Shown in pieces: positions 1 through 8,362 of a stretch of 35,586 bases of DNA. Source of the DNA: an uncultured Alphaproteobacteria bacterium (GTDB lineage: Bacteria; Pseudomonadota; Alphaproteobacteria; Rhodobacterales; Rhodobacteraceae). The notes beneath the pieces were generated by a model. That model worked only from the letters and a program-made list of their open reading frames with translations. It did not search any database and was not told where the DNA came from. The stretch lies in contig CAJWEI010000035.1 of assembly GCA_913031285.1 (NCBI GenBank), positions 1 through 35,586 on the forward strand, written 5' to 3'. The position numbers and the translations under genes were made by a program. The number at the start of each line of letters is the position of its first letter. The stretch's first letter is position 1.

Positions 1-473
1 CCGTTAAAACGGAACAACACAGTCCCATCTCCATTAATAATAAACGTCTCCGGAAGGCCTGTAACACCCCAATCGATACCAGTGCGCCCTCTATTATCAA
101 ATGCCACCGCGGAAAAGGGGTTTCCTTCATCTTTCAAAAATCCAATTGCATTCTCGTCCCGATCTTTTACGTTCACCCCATAAACCGAAATACCACTCTC
201 TGATAGGTCTTGAAGCGTGGAATGTTCTGCGCGACAAGGCGGGCACCAACTTGCCCAAAAATTAACTAGCGTAACTTCACCATTTTCGATCATTTCATTT
301 CGAAAAACCTCATACCCTGCCAATGCAGTTTCTTGGATCTTTGGGGCAGATTGACCAATCAAAGTTGAGCGCATCTCATTTGGATTATTACGCTGCATAC
401 CGAATATAAATAATGCTACCAAGCCTAAAAATATCAGTGGAGGCATAATTAAAAATAGAGAAATTTTAGGCAT
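1..473 (-). CDS. ccmG: CcmG/DsbE thiol-disulfide oxidoreductase (3' end cut by window edge)
   Basis: Membrane-anchored periplasmic thioredoxin-like protein that reduces apocytochrome c (or CcmH) cysteines before haem ligation. About 157 codons are visible and the C-terminus lies beyond base 1. An N-terminal hydrophobic segment (about residues 5-26) acts as an uncleaved anchor. The thioredoxin-fold active site WCPPC falls at residues 76-80 (Cys77, Cys80), preceded by VNFWAS, and a GLPETF cis-Pro loop follows near residue 145, as expected for DsbE rather than a general thioredoxin. The ATG overlaps the end of ccmD by 8 bases, so translation is probably coupled. It is the last visible gene of the sec-ccm run. 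Confidence 0.93.
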   Translation of the reverse strand, partial: MPKISLFLIMPPLIFLGLVALFIFGMQRNNPNEMRSTLIGQSAPKIQETALAGYEVFRNEMIENGEVTLVNFWASWCPPCRAEHSTLQDLSESGISVYGVNVKDRDENAIGFLKDEGNPFSAVAFDNRGRTGIDWGVTGLPETFIINGDGTVLFRFN

Positions 474-618
474 CTTTATCAAACTCCGCATCCTTTAAAA
501 GCACTTTTGATTTAGAATTGTGCCAAAGAACGTAAATGATCAAGAGCGCCAATAACACGATTGTTATAGCATAAGCCGATAATACAAATGATGTGTATTT
601 TCCCAATTCCACAGTCAT
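466..618 (-). CDS. ccmD: CcmD, haem exporter small membrane subunit
   Basis: A 50-residue protein with one membrane segment (about residues 11-32) followed by a basic then acidic tail, the standard CcmD layout. CcmD stabilises the CcmABC-CcmE complex and helps release holo-CcmE. It is called from position and shape: it starts inside the ccmC stop (ATGA overlap) and ends 8 bases into ccmG. CcmD sequences are poorly conserved, so the motif evidence is weak but the context is strong. Confidence 0.85.
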   Translation of the reverse strand: MTVELGKYTSFVLSAYAITIVLLALLIIYVLWHNSKSKVLLKDAEFDKDA

Positions 619-1343
619 GAAGGCATCCTTCTAGCCGCAACTACTAAGGCACGGCGCATCCTAATTTCTGATCTGGTTCCGATTAGTACAAGCGCTAAAA
701 ATAGAAATATAAAGCCAGCGATCGACAATAAGAGTGGGTGGTAAAAAACATCTGCAACATTTTTTTCCTTATCGAGTGACAAAGAAGCCCCTTGATGTAG
801 ACCCTGACTCCAAAAATTTACAGCATAACGGCTTAGAACGGCAAACACAGATCCTACTATACAAAGAATTGAAGTTAAATCAGCTGCGTTATCTGGGTTT
901 TCGATAGCTTTCCAGAGCGCCAAATACCCGATGTAAAATTGGAAAAGTATCAAAAATGAAGTCAGCCGTGGATCCCAAGCCCACCAAGTGCCCCACATGG
1001 GCTGCCCCCAGATTGCCCCTGTTATAAGCGCAATCAATGTCATAACTAATCCTACCGGTGCGGCGGCTTTAGCTGCAAGCGCGCTTACATGGTGTCGTCT
1101 AATCAACCAGATCAGCGAGGCCACAAGCATCATGAACCATGCGTTTATTGCCATCAAAGCAGCAGGGACATGAATATAAATGATCTTAACTGTCGAGCCC
1201 ATCCTGTAATCATCAGGCGTCCAAAAGAAGCCCCAGAACAATCCCAATATAAGACAGATGCCAGATAACGCCGAAACCCAAGGCAAAACACGGCTCGACA
1301 ATTTTAGAAATTTTACTGGATTGGAATATTCCCAAAGAGACAT
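615..1343 (-). CDS. ccmC: CcmC, haem transporter / CcmE haem-loading protein
   Basis: A 242-residue inner-membrane protein with six predicted membrane segments. The periplasmic tryptophan-rich (WWD) motif WGTWWAWDPRLT is intact near residues 116-127; it binds haem together with histidines in the flanking loops (IYIHVP near residue 57 and LHQGAS near 182). CcmC passes haem to the chaperone CcmE. The length is normal for the family. It overlaps ccmD by ATGA and follows ccmB after 39 bases in the same operon. Confidence 0.96.
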   Translation of the reverse strand: MSLWEYSNPVKFLKLSSRVLPWVSALSGICLILGLFWGFFWTPDDYRMGSTVKIIYIHVPAALMAINAWFMMLVASLIWLIRRHHVSALAAKAAAPVGLVMTLIALITGAIWGQPMWGTWWAWDPRLTSFLILFQFYIGYLALWKAIENPDNAADLTSILCIVGSVFAVLSRYAVNFWSQGLHQGASLSLDKEKNVADVFYHPLLLSIAGFIFLFLALVLIGTRSEIRMRRALVVAARRMPS

Positions 1344-1382
1344 TACTGAAACCGCATTTCTATCACATTTATAATCATATTT

Positions 1383-2039
1383 TCACCTCAGGTTGATACG
1401 TAAAACTGCCGAAGAGGCAAATGGCAAAACAGCCACTACGCCAAAACTTACACCAAGCAGCATCCACAAAGGAGTTTGCAATTCAATTCCGATACTTCCT
1501 CTGCGCGCAACTTCAGCTCCAAAAATTAGCGTGGGTACATAAAGTGGCAATACCAAAATGGATAAAAGTAAACCACCCCGTTTTAACCCTAATGTCAAAG
1601 TAGCTCCAAACGTACCTATCATGCTGAGAGCAGGTGTTCCAAAAACCAATGACAACAATAGCCAAAAAAATCCCTCAAGCGGAAGTCCCAACATTAATCC
1701 AAGAAGGGGTGAAGCTAGTCCCAGCGGAAGCCCGGTCGTCAACCAATGCGCCGTTGCTTTGGCTAAAATAACATTTTCCAATGGCAAAGGGGAAATTGCA
1801 AGGTGATCAAGCGTACCGTCTTCATAATCCAGAGACAAAATTCGATCCAATGAAAGTAAGCAGGCCAATAAGGCACCTACCCAAAGAATGCCAGAAGATA
1901 TAGCCGACAAGAGAGCTAAATCTGGCCCAATCCCAAGAGGGACTAGCACAGTCACTATTAAAAAGAACATGATAGCAAGCCCAAAGCCACCCCCAAGGCG
2001 CATAGCCAATTTCAAGTCCCGAAGTAAAACCGCCCTCAT
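1383..2039 (-). CDS. ccmB: CcmB, haem exporter ABC permease
   Basis: A 218-residue integral membrane protein with six hydrophobic segments. It is the permease partner of CcmA, forming CcmA2B1C1 (with CcmD), which releases haem-loaded CcmE at the cost of ATP. The family-typical stretch DYEDGTLDHLAISPLPLE lies near residues 71-88. The start codon overlaps the ccmA stop (ATGA), indicating coupled translation and a fixed subunit ratio. Length and order are canonical. Confidence 0.95.
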   Translation of the reverse strand: MRAVLLRDLKLAMRLGGGFGLAIMFFLIVTVLVPLGIGPDLALLSAISSGILWVGALLACLLSLDRILSLDYEDGTLDHLAISPLPLENVILAKATAHWLTTGLPLGLASPLLGLMLGLPLEGFFWLLLSLVFGTPALSMIGTFGATLTLGLKRGGLLLSILVLPLYVPTLIFGAEVARRGSIGIELQTPLWMLLGVSFGVVAVLPFASSAVLRINLR

Positions 2040-2656
2040 AAAAATGCCTCAGCGCAATGATCATAAACCGGACTTTTGGATTTATACTCGTCAAGGTGTA
2101 GCGTTTTACATCTTGGCCCCAAGTCAAGATCAGCATGAGTGACAATCAAAGCCCCACCACCATTTTGAAGGTGCTGTTTAATAACGGCTTCTAGCTGCAG
2201 AATTGACGCTGAATCAAGCGACACAGACGGCTCATCTAAAACCCACACCAGCCTATTACTGATCAACATCCGTGCAAGGCCCACGCGACGTTTTTGACCA
2301 GCTGACAAAAGACCCGCAAAACTAGACTTTAGCTCATTCAGGTCAAAAGCTGAAAGAGCTGAACTTACGTCTTTAGAATCGAATATATCAGCCCAAAACT
2401 GAAGGTTTTCGGTGACCGTCAAGCTTGGTTTGACACCATCGGCATGCGCTGCATAAACAAAAATATCTTCTTGGGTAATTATCTTTCCAGACAACGCAGG
2501 CTGCAAACCGGTAATCACACGCAGAAGGGTCGTTTTGCCAAGCCCGTTTGGCCCTTTGAGGATCAACGCCTCACCAGATGCCAAATCAAAGCTGACATTA
2601 GCCAGAAGCACTTGGCTCGAGCGAGTAATACAAAGATCCTGAACACTTAATAGCAT
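2036..2656 (-). CDS. ccmA: CcmA, haem exporter ATP-binding subunit
   Basis: A 206-residue single-domain ABC ATPase. Walker A GPNGLGKTT is at about residues 35-43, the signature is the CcmA-type LSAGQKRR (about 117-124), Walker B is VWVLDEP, and the switch histidine is in THADL. It is the first ccm gene of the cluster, starts 35 bases after the Mth938-like gene, and overlaps ccmB. ATP hydrolysis drives release of holo-CcmE from CcmC. There is no obvious Shine-Dalgarno immediately upstream of the chosen ATG. Confidence 0.95.
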   Translation of the reverse strand: MLLSVQDLCITRSSQVLLANVSFDLASGEALILKGPNGLGKTTLLRVITGLQPALSGKIITQEDIFVYAAHADGVKPSLTVTENLQFWADIFDSKDVSSALSAFDLNELKSSFAGLLSAGQKRRVGLARMLISNRLVWVLDEPSVSLDSASILQLEAVIKQHLQNGGGALIVTHADLDLGPRCKTLHLDEYKSKSPVYDHCAEAFL

Positions 2657-2691
2657 ATTTACAGACTTAAATCATTCTATCTGACATAAAA

Positions 2692-3054
2692 TTAAGTTCC
2701 ATTGATTGGGAAAAGAGCTGCTGCCACCCGTCTGTCTTCGGATAAAAGTACGTTATAGGTGCGACAAGCAGAAGAGCTGTTCATAACTTCCACTCCAACA
2801 CCAGCATCCTCTAGGGCTGAGCGAAAATCTTTTGGTATATGAGAAATTTCATCACCTGTCCCAATAAACAGCACATCTATCTGATTGGCAAGTTCAACTA
2901 GACCTTCAATCTCATCATATCCCGCCCACGAAAACACGCCTTTTTTGGTGACCACAAGAGGTGCCTCATGCGCTGTTCCAGCAACCCGAAAAAAGCCAGG
3001 CCCATATCCATCGATAGGAACAGCATCGCCGAATTCTATTTCATTAAGTTGCAA
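2692..3054 (-). CDS. Mth938-like / NDUFAF3-family protein (DUF498)
   Basis: A 120-residue soluble protein with the Mth938 fold. It opens with an IEFGDA...GYGPGFFRV segment and has the family motifs VLFIGTGDE (about 62-70) and VEVMNSSSACRTYNVLLSE (about 88-106). The mitochondrial relative NDUFAF3 assists complex I assembly; the bacterial role is not settled. The start is a TTG at 3054, chosen because AAGGAG lies six bases upstream (3061-3066), overlapping the stop of the preceding permease gene. Proximity to secF is a recurring alphaproteobacterial arrangement, suggesting a role in membrane insertion or assembly of respiratory proteins (inference). Confidence 0.85.
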   Translation of the reverse strand: MQLNEIEFGDAVPIDGYGPGFFRVAGTAHEAPLVVTKKGVFSWAGYDEIEGLVELANQIDVLFIGTGDEISHIPKDFRSALEDAGVGVEVMNSSSACRTYNVLLSEDRRVAAALFPINGT

Positions 3055-3064
3055 ACCAAACTCC

Positions 3065-3820
3065 TTAATCCAGAAATGGTAATCCCTTTATGGCAGAAAA
3101 GGCGATAATACAAAATGCGGCAAACCGGTAAACACCTTCTTTTTGAGGATTGAAAAATTTTGCACCAACGAGATTTCCGGCGACAACCGGCACCACCATT
3201 GTCAATCCGAGAAAAACAGCTTCCAGTTGAAGAAATCCAAAAGCATAAATAGTCGTAATGAATAAGGCATCAAAAGAAAACAAAAACATTAAAGTATTTG
3301 CCCGAACGACCGCTGCCCTATAAGGTCCGGCCATATAAAACAGGATGACAGGTGGCCCAGGCATTCCCAGAAAACCGCCCGTTACTCCAGAAATAGTACC
3401 GAGGCTTAAAAGCATCGGCATAGTGACCTTGCTTCTATACTGTAGACCAAACGCCAAACATAACAGCAAGCATAGCGCAAGACCTGAGACTAAGTAACGA
3501 AAGATCTGTCGATCTGCATAACTCAAAAACCATAAAGCCACAGGCAAAATAAACGCCATTGGGATAATCAGCATGACGAGATGGTTTCTGCAGGCATCTT
3601 TTACAGCTTTTCTAAGCAAGGGAATTGGACCAAAAAAATCCATGACTGTCAAAACTGTCAATGCTTCAATAGGCTGTAAAAACATGCCAGCAACTGGCAG
3701 GAAGATCATCGCTGTGCCGAAGCCAGTGAACCCACGCACTATTCCTGCCACAAATGCTGCCAGCGCAATCCACAAAATCCCGTGAGATCCCCAAACAGTG
3801 TTTAGGACCTCACTTAGCAC
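3065..3820 (-). CDS. TauE/SafE-family permease
   Basis: A 251-residue membrane protein with about eight hydrophobic segments arranged as two similar halves, each with the family-type glycine-rich motif (GIVRGFTGFGTAM near residue 26; GGFLGMPGPPVILFY near 148). Family members export sulfite, sulfoacetate or related organic anions, but substrate cannot be read from the sequence. The start is GTG, sharing one base with the secF stop (TAGTG), so it is cotranscribed and probably coupled with secF. Its place between secF and the Mth938-like gene is not obviously functional. Confidence 0.85.
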   Translation of the reverse strand: MLSEVLNTVWGSHGILWIALAAFVAGIVRGFTGFGTAMIFLPVAGMFLQPIEALTVLTVMDFFGPIPLLRKAVKDACRNHLVMLIIPMAFILPVALWFLSYADRQIFRYLVSGLALCLLLCLAFGLQYRSKVTMPMLLSLGTISGVTGGFLGMPGPPVILFYMAGPYRAAVVRANTLMFLFSFDALFITTIYAFGFLQLEAVFLGLTMVVPVVAGNLVGAKFFNPQKEGVYRFAAFCIIAFSAIKGLPFLD

Positions 3821-4782
3821 TACTGTGGGACCTGAGTTCCGGCTTCAGAGTTGGGTTTGGACCAGTCTCGCTTTACGCCCAACCAAAGTAAAGTAGACGA
3901 AGCCACAAAGACCGAGCTATAAGTTCCCACAATGACGCCCCATATCATTGCGAAAACAAACCCTCGGATGACATCACCACCAAGAATAAACAATGCAATC
4001 AGAGCCAGTAACGTAGTCAAAGACGTTGTTACTGTTCTATTAAGAGTTTCATTGATAGAGCGGTTTAAGACTTCTTTAAGAGGTAGCTTCTTATATTTGC
4101 GAAGATTCTCGCGAACTCTGTCAAAAACAACAACCGTGTCGTTCAATGAATAGCCAACAATCGTCAAGAGTGCTGCGATAATGGCTAAATCGAATTTGAT
4201 TTGCAAAACTGAGAAAACCCCAATTGTCAAAAAAACGTCATGGATTAACGCCGCTACCGCACCTTGGGCAAACTGCCATTCAAACCTTAGCCAAATATAA
4301 AAAAGAACTGCAGAAATCGCAAAAACAACGGCTAAAATAGCCGTTTGCACAAGCTCACCCGACACTTTGGGACCTACGTTTTCAACGGAAACAAAGCTTA
4401 TATCCGGATCTATCTTTTGAAGGGCTGCAAGGGCACCCAATGTCACATCACTTACACTTTTTTCTCCATAATTCTGCTGTTGGATACGAATCATTGCTAC
4501 ATTTTGATCATCATCAAAATTAGGATCAAAAACTTCTGATATCGAAATATCACCAAACTCAAGCCTACTCAGAACAGAGCGATACTCTCCAACATCGACA
4601 GTTTGAGTGCTTTGGGACCGGATCGTCGTCCCGCCCAGAAAATCAATTCCAAAATTAAGGCCTTGGAATAGTAAAGCGCCCAATGATAGAAAAACAAATA
4701 CTGCCGATATACCGAGAGAAACGCGCGCTTTGCTGAAAAAATCCAATGTCGTATCTTGAGGAACTAGTTTCAGACGCATCAT
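3820..4782 (-). CDS. secF: SecF, protein-export membrane subunit
   Basis: A 320-residue partner of SecD that uses the proton gradient to assist late steps of Sec-dependent export. There is one N-terminal membrane segment, a periplasmic domain containing the GIDFLGG motif (about residues 47-53), then five membrane segments with the RND-type IVGYSLNDTVVVFDRVRE motif near residues 207-224. The start shares a base with the secD stop (TAATG); the sequence reads ATGATG so the second ATG is an equal alternative. Length is typical. Confidence 0.96.
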   Translation of the reverse strand: MMRLKLVPQDTTLDFFSKARVSLGISAVFVFLSLGALLFQGLNFGIDFLGGTTIRSQSTQTVDVGEYRSVLSRLEFGDISISEVFDPNFDDDQNVAMIRIQQQNYGEKSVSDVTLGALAALQKIDPDISFVSVENVGPKVSGELVQTAILAVVFAISAVLFYIWLRFEWQFAQGAVAALIHDVFLTIGVFSVLQIKFDLAIIAALLTIVGYSLNDTVVVFDRVRENLRKYKKLPLKEVLNRSINETLNRTVTTSLTTLLALIALFILGGDVIRGFVFAMIWGVIVGTYSSVFVASSTLLWLGVKRDWSKPNSEAGTQVPQ

Positions 4783-6434
4783 TATACCTCCAATGTTTTG
4801 GGTCGGCGACGCTCAAACCAGAGAATTACCAGAAGCCGTGTCACAAAAATCGCAGTAAAGACTGATGTCATAATTCCAAGTCCGAGAGTAATCGAAAACC
4901 CCCGCACCGGCCCTGACCCCATAACAAACAGAATGACTGCCGTTATAAAAGTAGTTATATTTGCGTCAAAGATAGCACTGAGGGCTTTTTCATAGCCCAA
5001 CTCAATGGCCCTTGCAGGACCTTTTGCCGTTTTTAGTTCTTCACGGATGCGTTCAAAAATCAAAACATTTGCATCCACTGCCATTCCTATTGTGAGTACT
5101 ATGCCAGCTATTCCCGGAAGTGTGAGAGTGGCGCCAATCGCGCTGAGTAGACCAAATATTAGACCGATGTTTATGATCAAGGCAATATTTGCAAAGATAC
5201 CGAACAGGCCATAGCTAAGACCCATGAACAACAACACTGAAATGAAGGCAATGATACAGGCAACTTTGCCCGCTTCGATGCTATCCGCCCCCAATTCTGG
5301 GCCAATCGTGCGTTCTTCTAAAAAGGTTAGCTTTGCCGGAAGCGCTCCCGCTCGCAGCAAGACTGCTAGATTAGTACTTTCTTCGACTGAAAAACTACCC
5401 GTTATGATCCCTGACCCACCAGGTATATGGCTTTGGATTACAGGCGCACTGATAACTTCGCCATCGAGCACAATTGCGAACGGATTACCTATATTGTCCG
5501 CCGTATAATCGCCAAAGCGCCGCGCACCTGACGGATTGAAGCGAAAGCTAACCGCAGGTCGTCCATTTTGATCAAATGCCGGTTGCGCATCGACCAAATC
5601 TTCGCCGGTTACGACAGGGGCAGCCTCCAACACATAATACCGTCCTTCATCAGCGATTGAGGGCAAAAGCTCTTTTCCATATCCTACAGCTGCCTCTGGG
5701 TCATTTGTCGATGTCTCGACAGGCTGGAATGTCAGTTGCGCAGTGGTGCCAATAAGATCCTTAAGTTCTTCGGCTGATCCTATTCCAGGAACTTGTATAA
5801 GAATTCTGTCGGTCCCTTGCCTCTGTATGGTTGGCTCACGCGTTCCAACTTCATCGATCCGGCGGCGGATGATTTCCAAGGCCTGTCTCAATGTGCGCTC
5901 ATCTGAGGCAACGCGCTCTGCATCAGAGAGCGTTACTATTAAAATATCGTCCTGAAACGAAACCTCCAGATCACGCGACCCTACTGCGGTCAAAGACGTT
6001 ACGGGCTGAGATATTCCTTTTGCAAGGTCGGCGGCGCGTGCCATCTGGTCGGGTTGCGAAATTTTAACGCGAATTTGGTCAGTTGGTCCAGGCTGTAAGC
6101 GAATGGTACCAATCGTCGCTCGTTCGGGTCGCAAAACGTCACGAAGGGCAGGCCAAAGTGATTTCATCCGCGCCGCATAGACATCCTCAACTTGGACTTC
6201 GGCTAACAGATGCGCGCCACCGCGCAAGTCTAAACCAAGGTTTACTAAACCGGACGGCAAATAAGACGGCCAAAATGGCCCATCCACCGAAACTTCTTGA
6301 CCTACTTCAATGGCCTTTTGGGCATCATTATAGCCTTCCACACGGGAATAAAATCCGTTAGGAACTGCTAGTAATAAGCCCAGTGCACACATGCCCCAGA
6401 TCACAATACGTTTCCACAAGTCTATCTGTAACAT
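4782..6434 (-). CDS. secD: SecD, protein-export membrane subunit
   Basis: A 550-residue RND-like subunit of SecDF. One N-terminal membrane segment is followed by a large periplasmic region containing LGLDLRGGAHLL and the RRRIDEVGTREPTIQRQG segment, then the C-terminal five-helix bundle with VDANVLIFERIREE, which includes the conserved membrane Asp. The frame stays open upstream to 6509, but I place the start at 6434 because alphaproteobacterial SecD proteins begin MLQI-type just before the first membrane helix, and the longer version would run 44 bases into yajC. Cotranscribed with yajC (31-base gap) and secF. Confidence 0.95.
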   Translation of the reverse strand: MLQIDLWKRIVIWGMCALGLLLAVPNGFYSRVEGYNDAQKAIEVGQEVSVDGPFWPSYLPSGLVNLGLDLRGGAHLLAEVQVEDVYAARMKSLWPALRDVLRPERATIGTIRLQPGPTDQIRVKISQPDQMARAADLAKGISQPVTSLTAVGSRDLEVSFQDDILIVTLSDAERVASDERTLRQALEIIRRRIDEVGTREPTIQRQGTDRILIQVPGIGSAEELKDLIGTTAQLTFQPVETSTNDPEAAVGYGKELLPSIADEGRYYVLEAAPVVTGEDLVDAQPAFDQNGRPAVSFRFNPSGARRFGDYTADNIGNPFAIVLDGEVISAPVIQSHIPGGSGIITGSFSVEESTNLAVLLRAGALPAKLTFLEERTIGPELGADSIEAGKVACIIAFISVLLFMGLSYGLFGIFANIALIINIGLIFGLLSAIGATLTLPGIAGIVLTIGMAVDANVLIFERIREELKTAKGPARAIELGYEKALSAIFDANITTFITAVILFVMGSGPVRGFSITLGLGIMTSVFTAIFVTRLLVILWFERRRPKTLEV

Positions 6435-6465
6435 CCCAGATGGCCTTTCCAGTAAAATCCGTAGA

Positions 6466-6750
6466 TTAGGTGTCTTTGGCAGGCTCAGTTTTACTAAGAA
6501 CCTGCGCAATCGTTGACTGAACCACGCGCACTTTCACACCATCTGAAACTTCCACTTCGATCTCATTGTCTTCTTTGACTTTGGAGACCTTCCCTATCAG
6601 TCCACCTTGTGTAACGACCTGATCGCCGCGACGTAGACTGCTGACCATTGCCTGATGCTCTTTGGCTTTTTTCTGTTGTGGGCGTATCAAGAGAAAATAC
6701 ATGATCCCAAAAATAAGAATTAGAGGAACGAGCTGACCAAAGGCGTCCAT
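6466..6750 (-). CDS. yajC: YajC, Sec translocon accessory subunit
   Basis: A 94-residue protein with a single N-terminal membrane segment (about residues 6-22), the diagnostic FLLIRPQQKKAKEHQ motif right after it, and the SLRRGDQVVTQGGLIGKV segment. YajC associates with SecDF and the SecYEG translocon. It is the first gene of the minus-strand sec-ccm run, so the operon promoter should lie in 6751-6982. Confidence 0.97.
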   Translation of the reverse strand: MDAFGQLVPLILIFGIMYFLLIRPQQKKAKEHQAMVSSLRRGDQVVTQGGLIGKVSKVKEDNEIEVEVSDGVKVRVVQSTIAQVLSKTEPAKDT

Positions 6751-6982
6751 GATGGTATCCTAACTACAGTGAATATTCGGCCAAACCTATGCTTAGAAAC
6801 CGCCGTTTGCAAGAGGAGTTGAACCTTGAAATTAGGACATTCTTGCCTTTCTTCCAGAGGTGGCAAATTTAATAACGGCGTCACATACTCACTTTTTAGC
6901 CGATCATCCCCTACCCTTAGCTGGATAACTCTTGCATAAAAGCGTAGTTGGAGTCTTAGTGCACGAGCAAAGGAGCTTTTCT
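6751..6982. promoter_or_regulatory. Divergent intergenic region between yajC and serS
   Basis: These 232 bases separate two outward-reading transcription units and must carry both promoters. I could not pick out convincing -35/-10 pairs for either direction. The region is moderately AT-rich with no strong inverted repeat. The frame of serS continues upstream to 6932, but that extension lacks family similarity. Confidence 0.4.
6971..6975 (+). promoter_or_regulatory. Ribosome binding site of serS
   Basis: AGGAG seven bases before the ATG at 6983. It decides the start against an in-frame ATG at 6932, which would add 17 residues not expected in seryl-tRNA synthetases. Confidence 0.75.
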
Positions 6983-8272
6983 ATGCATGATATAAAAGCA
7001 ATTCGCGATAACCCAAAGGCTTTTGATGCAGCCTTGGCACGACGCGGGGTATCTTCGATGTCTTCCTCTTTATTAGAGATAGACACTGCACGGCGCGCAT
7101 CTATCCTTGCAGCAGAGACGGCTCAAGCAGATCAAAATAAAGCGAGCAAATCCGTCGGAGCCGCCCGAGCAAGTGGGAATATAGCTGAGTTTGAGCGGCT
7201 GCGTACACTAGTGGGCGAGAAGAAAGCCGAAGTCAGCGAGATGAACGCTAAAGCCAAAGAGCTTGATAATAAGCTAACCAGTCTCCTTATGAGCATTGAG
7301 AACCTCGCCTCGGAAGATACCCCGGATGGAGAAGACGAGGATGACAACGTCGAGATACATCGTTGGGGAGAGCCTAGTGAAATAAATAATCCAAAAGAAC
7401 ATTTTGAAATTCAAGGGGTCAAAGCAGGCATGGATTTCGAAACAGCGGGGCGCCTTTCAGGATCGCGCTTTGTGGTTTTGCGCGGTGCAGTTGCGCGCAT
7501 CCATCGAGCTTTGGCACAGTTCATGATTGACGTTCATGTGGATGAACACGGACTGTGGGAAACGAATACGCCCGTCTTGGTGCGAGATGACGCTATGTAT
7601 GGCACAAATCAGTTGCCCAAGTTTGCCGAAGACAGCTACCAGACAACAAACGGCTGGTGGCTGATTCCTACCTCGGAAGTGACGTTGACGAACACTGTGT
7701 CTGGTCAAACTTTAGAGGAGACTGATTTACCAATTCGAATGACCGCTCATTCGCTCTGCTTTCGCTCTGAAGCTGGTTCAGCCGGAAAAGATACCTCAGG
7801 TATGTTACGCCAGCATCAATTTGAAAAAGTCGAAATGGTCTCAATCACAACGCCAGAAACATCTCTCGATGAACACAATCGTATGACCGAGTGTGCAAAA
7901 GCCATTTTAGAAAAACTTGATCTGGCCTATCGCATAGTTGTTTTATGCACAGGCGACATTGGCTTTGGCTCAAAAAAGACTCACGATCTTGAAGTTTGGC
8001 TGCCGGGACAAAATACTTATCGCGAGATTAGCTCCGTTTCCGTTTGTGGCGATTTCCAAGCCCGTCGTATGAATACGCGCTTCAAACCCAAAGGAGGAGG
8101 CAAGCCAGAGTTTGTTCATACACTGAACGGATCAGGTCTAGCCGTCGGTCGCTGCCTAATTGCTGTATTGGAAAACGGTCAGCAGGATGATGGCTCAGTT
8201 CACCTACCTGAAGTTTTACACCCTTACCTAGCCGGTAAAATGCATCTAAGTGCCGAGGGCAAATTAGTCTAA
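6983..8272 (+). CDS. serS: Seryl-tRNA synthetase
   Basis: Charges tRNA-Ser (and tRNA-Sec where present) with serine. The 429-residue protein has the N-terminal antiparallel coiled-coil tRNA-binding arm (about residues 30-105, rich in Lys/Glu/Ala) followed by the class II catalytic core: motif 2 with [18 protein letters not shown] (about residues 259-276) and motif 3 with [17 protein letters not shown]. The family's [16 protein letters not shown] segment is present. Opening residues [11 protein letters not shown] match the usual SerS N-terminus. Monocistronic as far as seen; convergent with der. Confidence 0.97.
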   Translation: MHDIKAIRDNPKAFDAALARRGVSSMSSSLLEIDTARRASILAAETAQADQNKASKSVGAARASGNIAEFERLRTLVGEKKAEVSEMNAKAKELDNKLTSLLMSIENLASEDTPDGEDEDDNVEIHRWGEPSEINNPKEHFEIQGVKAGMDFETAGRLSGSRFVVLRGAVARIHRALAQFMIDVHVDEHGLWETNTPVLVRDDAMYGTNQLPKFAEDSYQTTNGWWLIPTSEVTLTNTVSGQTLEETDLPIRMTAHSLCFRSEAGSAGKDTSGMLRQHQFEKVEMVSITTPETSLDEHNRMTECAKAILEKLDLAYRIVVLCTGDIGFGSKKTHDLEVWLPGQNTYREISSVSVCGDFQARRMNTRFKPKGGGKPEFVHTLNGSGLAVGRCLIAVLENGQQDDGSVHLPEVLHPYLAGKMHLSAEGKLV

Positions 8273-8362
8273 AATCTGTATGCTTAAATTAAATAAAGAA
8301 GCGTCGCGTTTTATTGTAAACATTTTCCAAACCGTAAAGCCTACAATATTGGTTTGACCTAA

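Noticed and set aside
6435-6509. Longer SecD beginning 75 bases upstream
   Set aside because: It would overlap yajC and add a stretch with no SecD similarity before the usual MLQI-type N-terminus.
6932-6982. Upstream in-frame ATG that would lengthen SerS by 17 residues
   Set aside because: AGGAG seven bases before ATG 6983 and the family N-terminus [11 protein letters not shown] favour the shorter form.
8328-8356. CAAACC/GGTTTG inverted repeat between serS and der as a terminator
   Set aside because: Only six pairs around a 17-base loop with no U-run in either direction.
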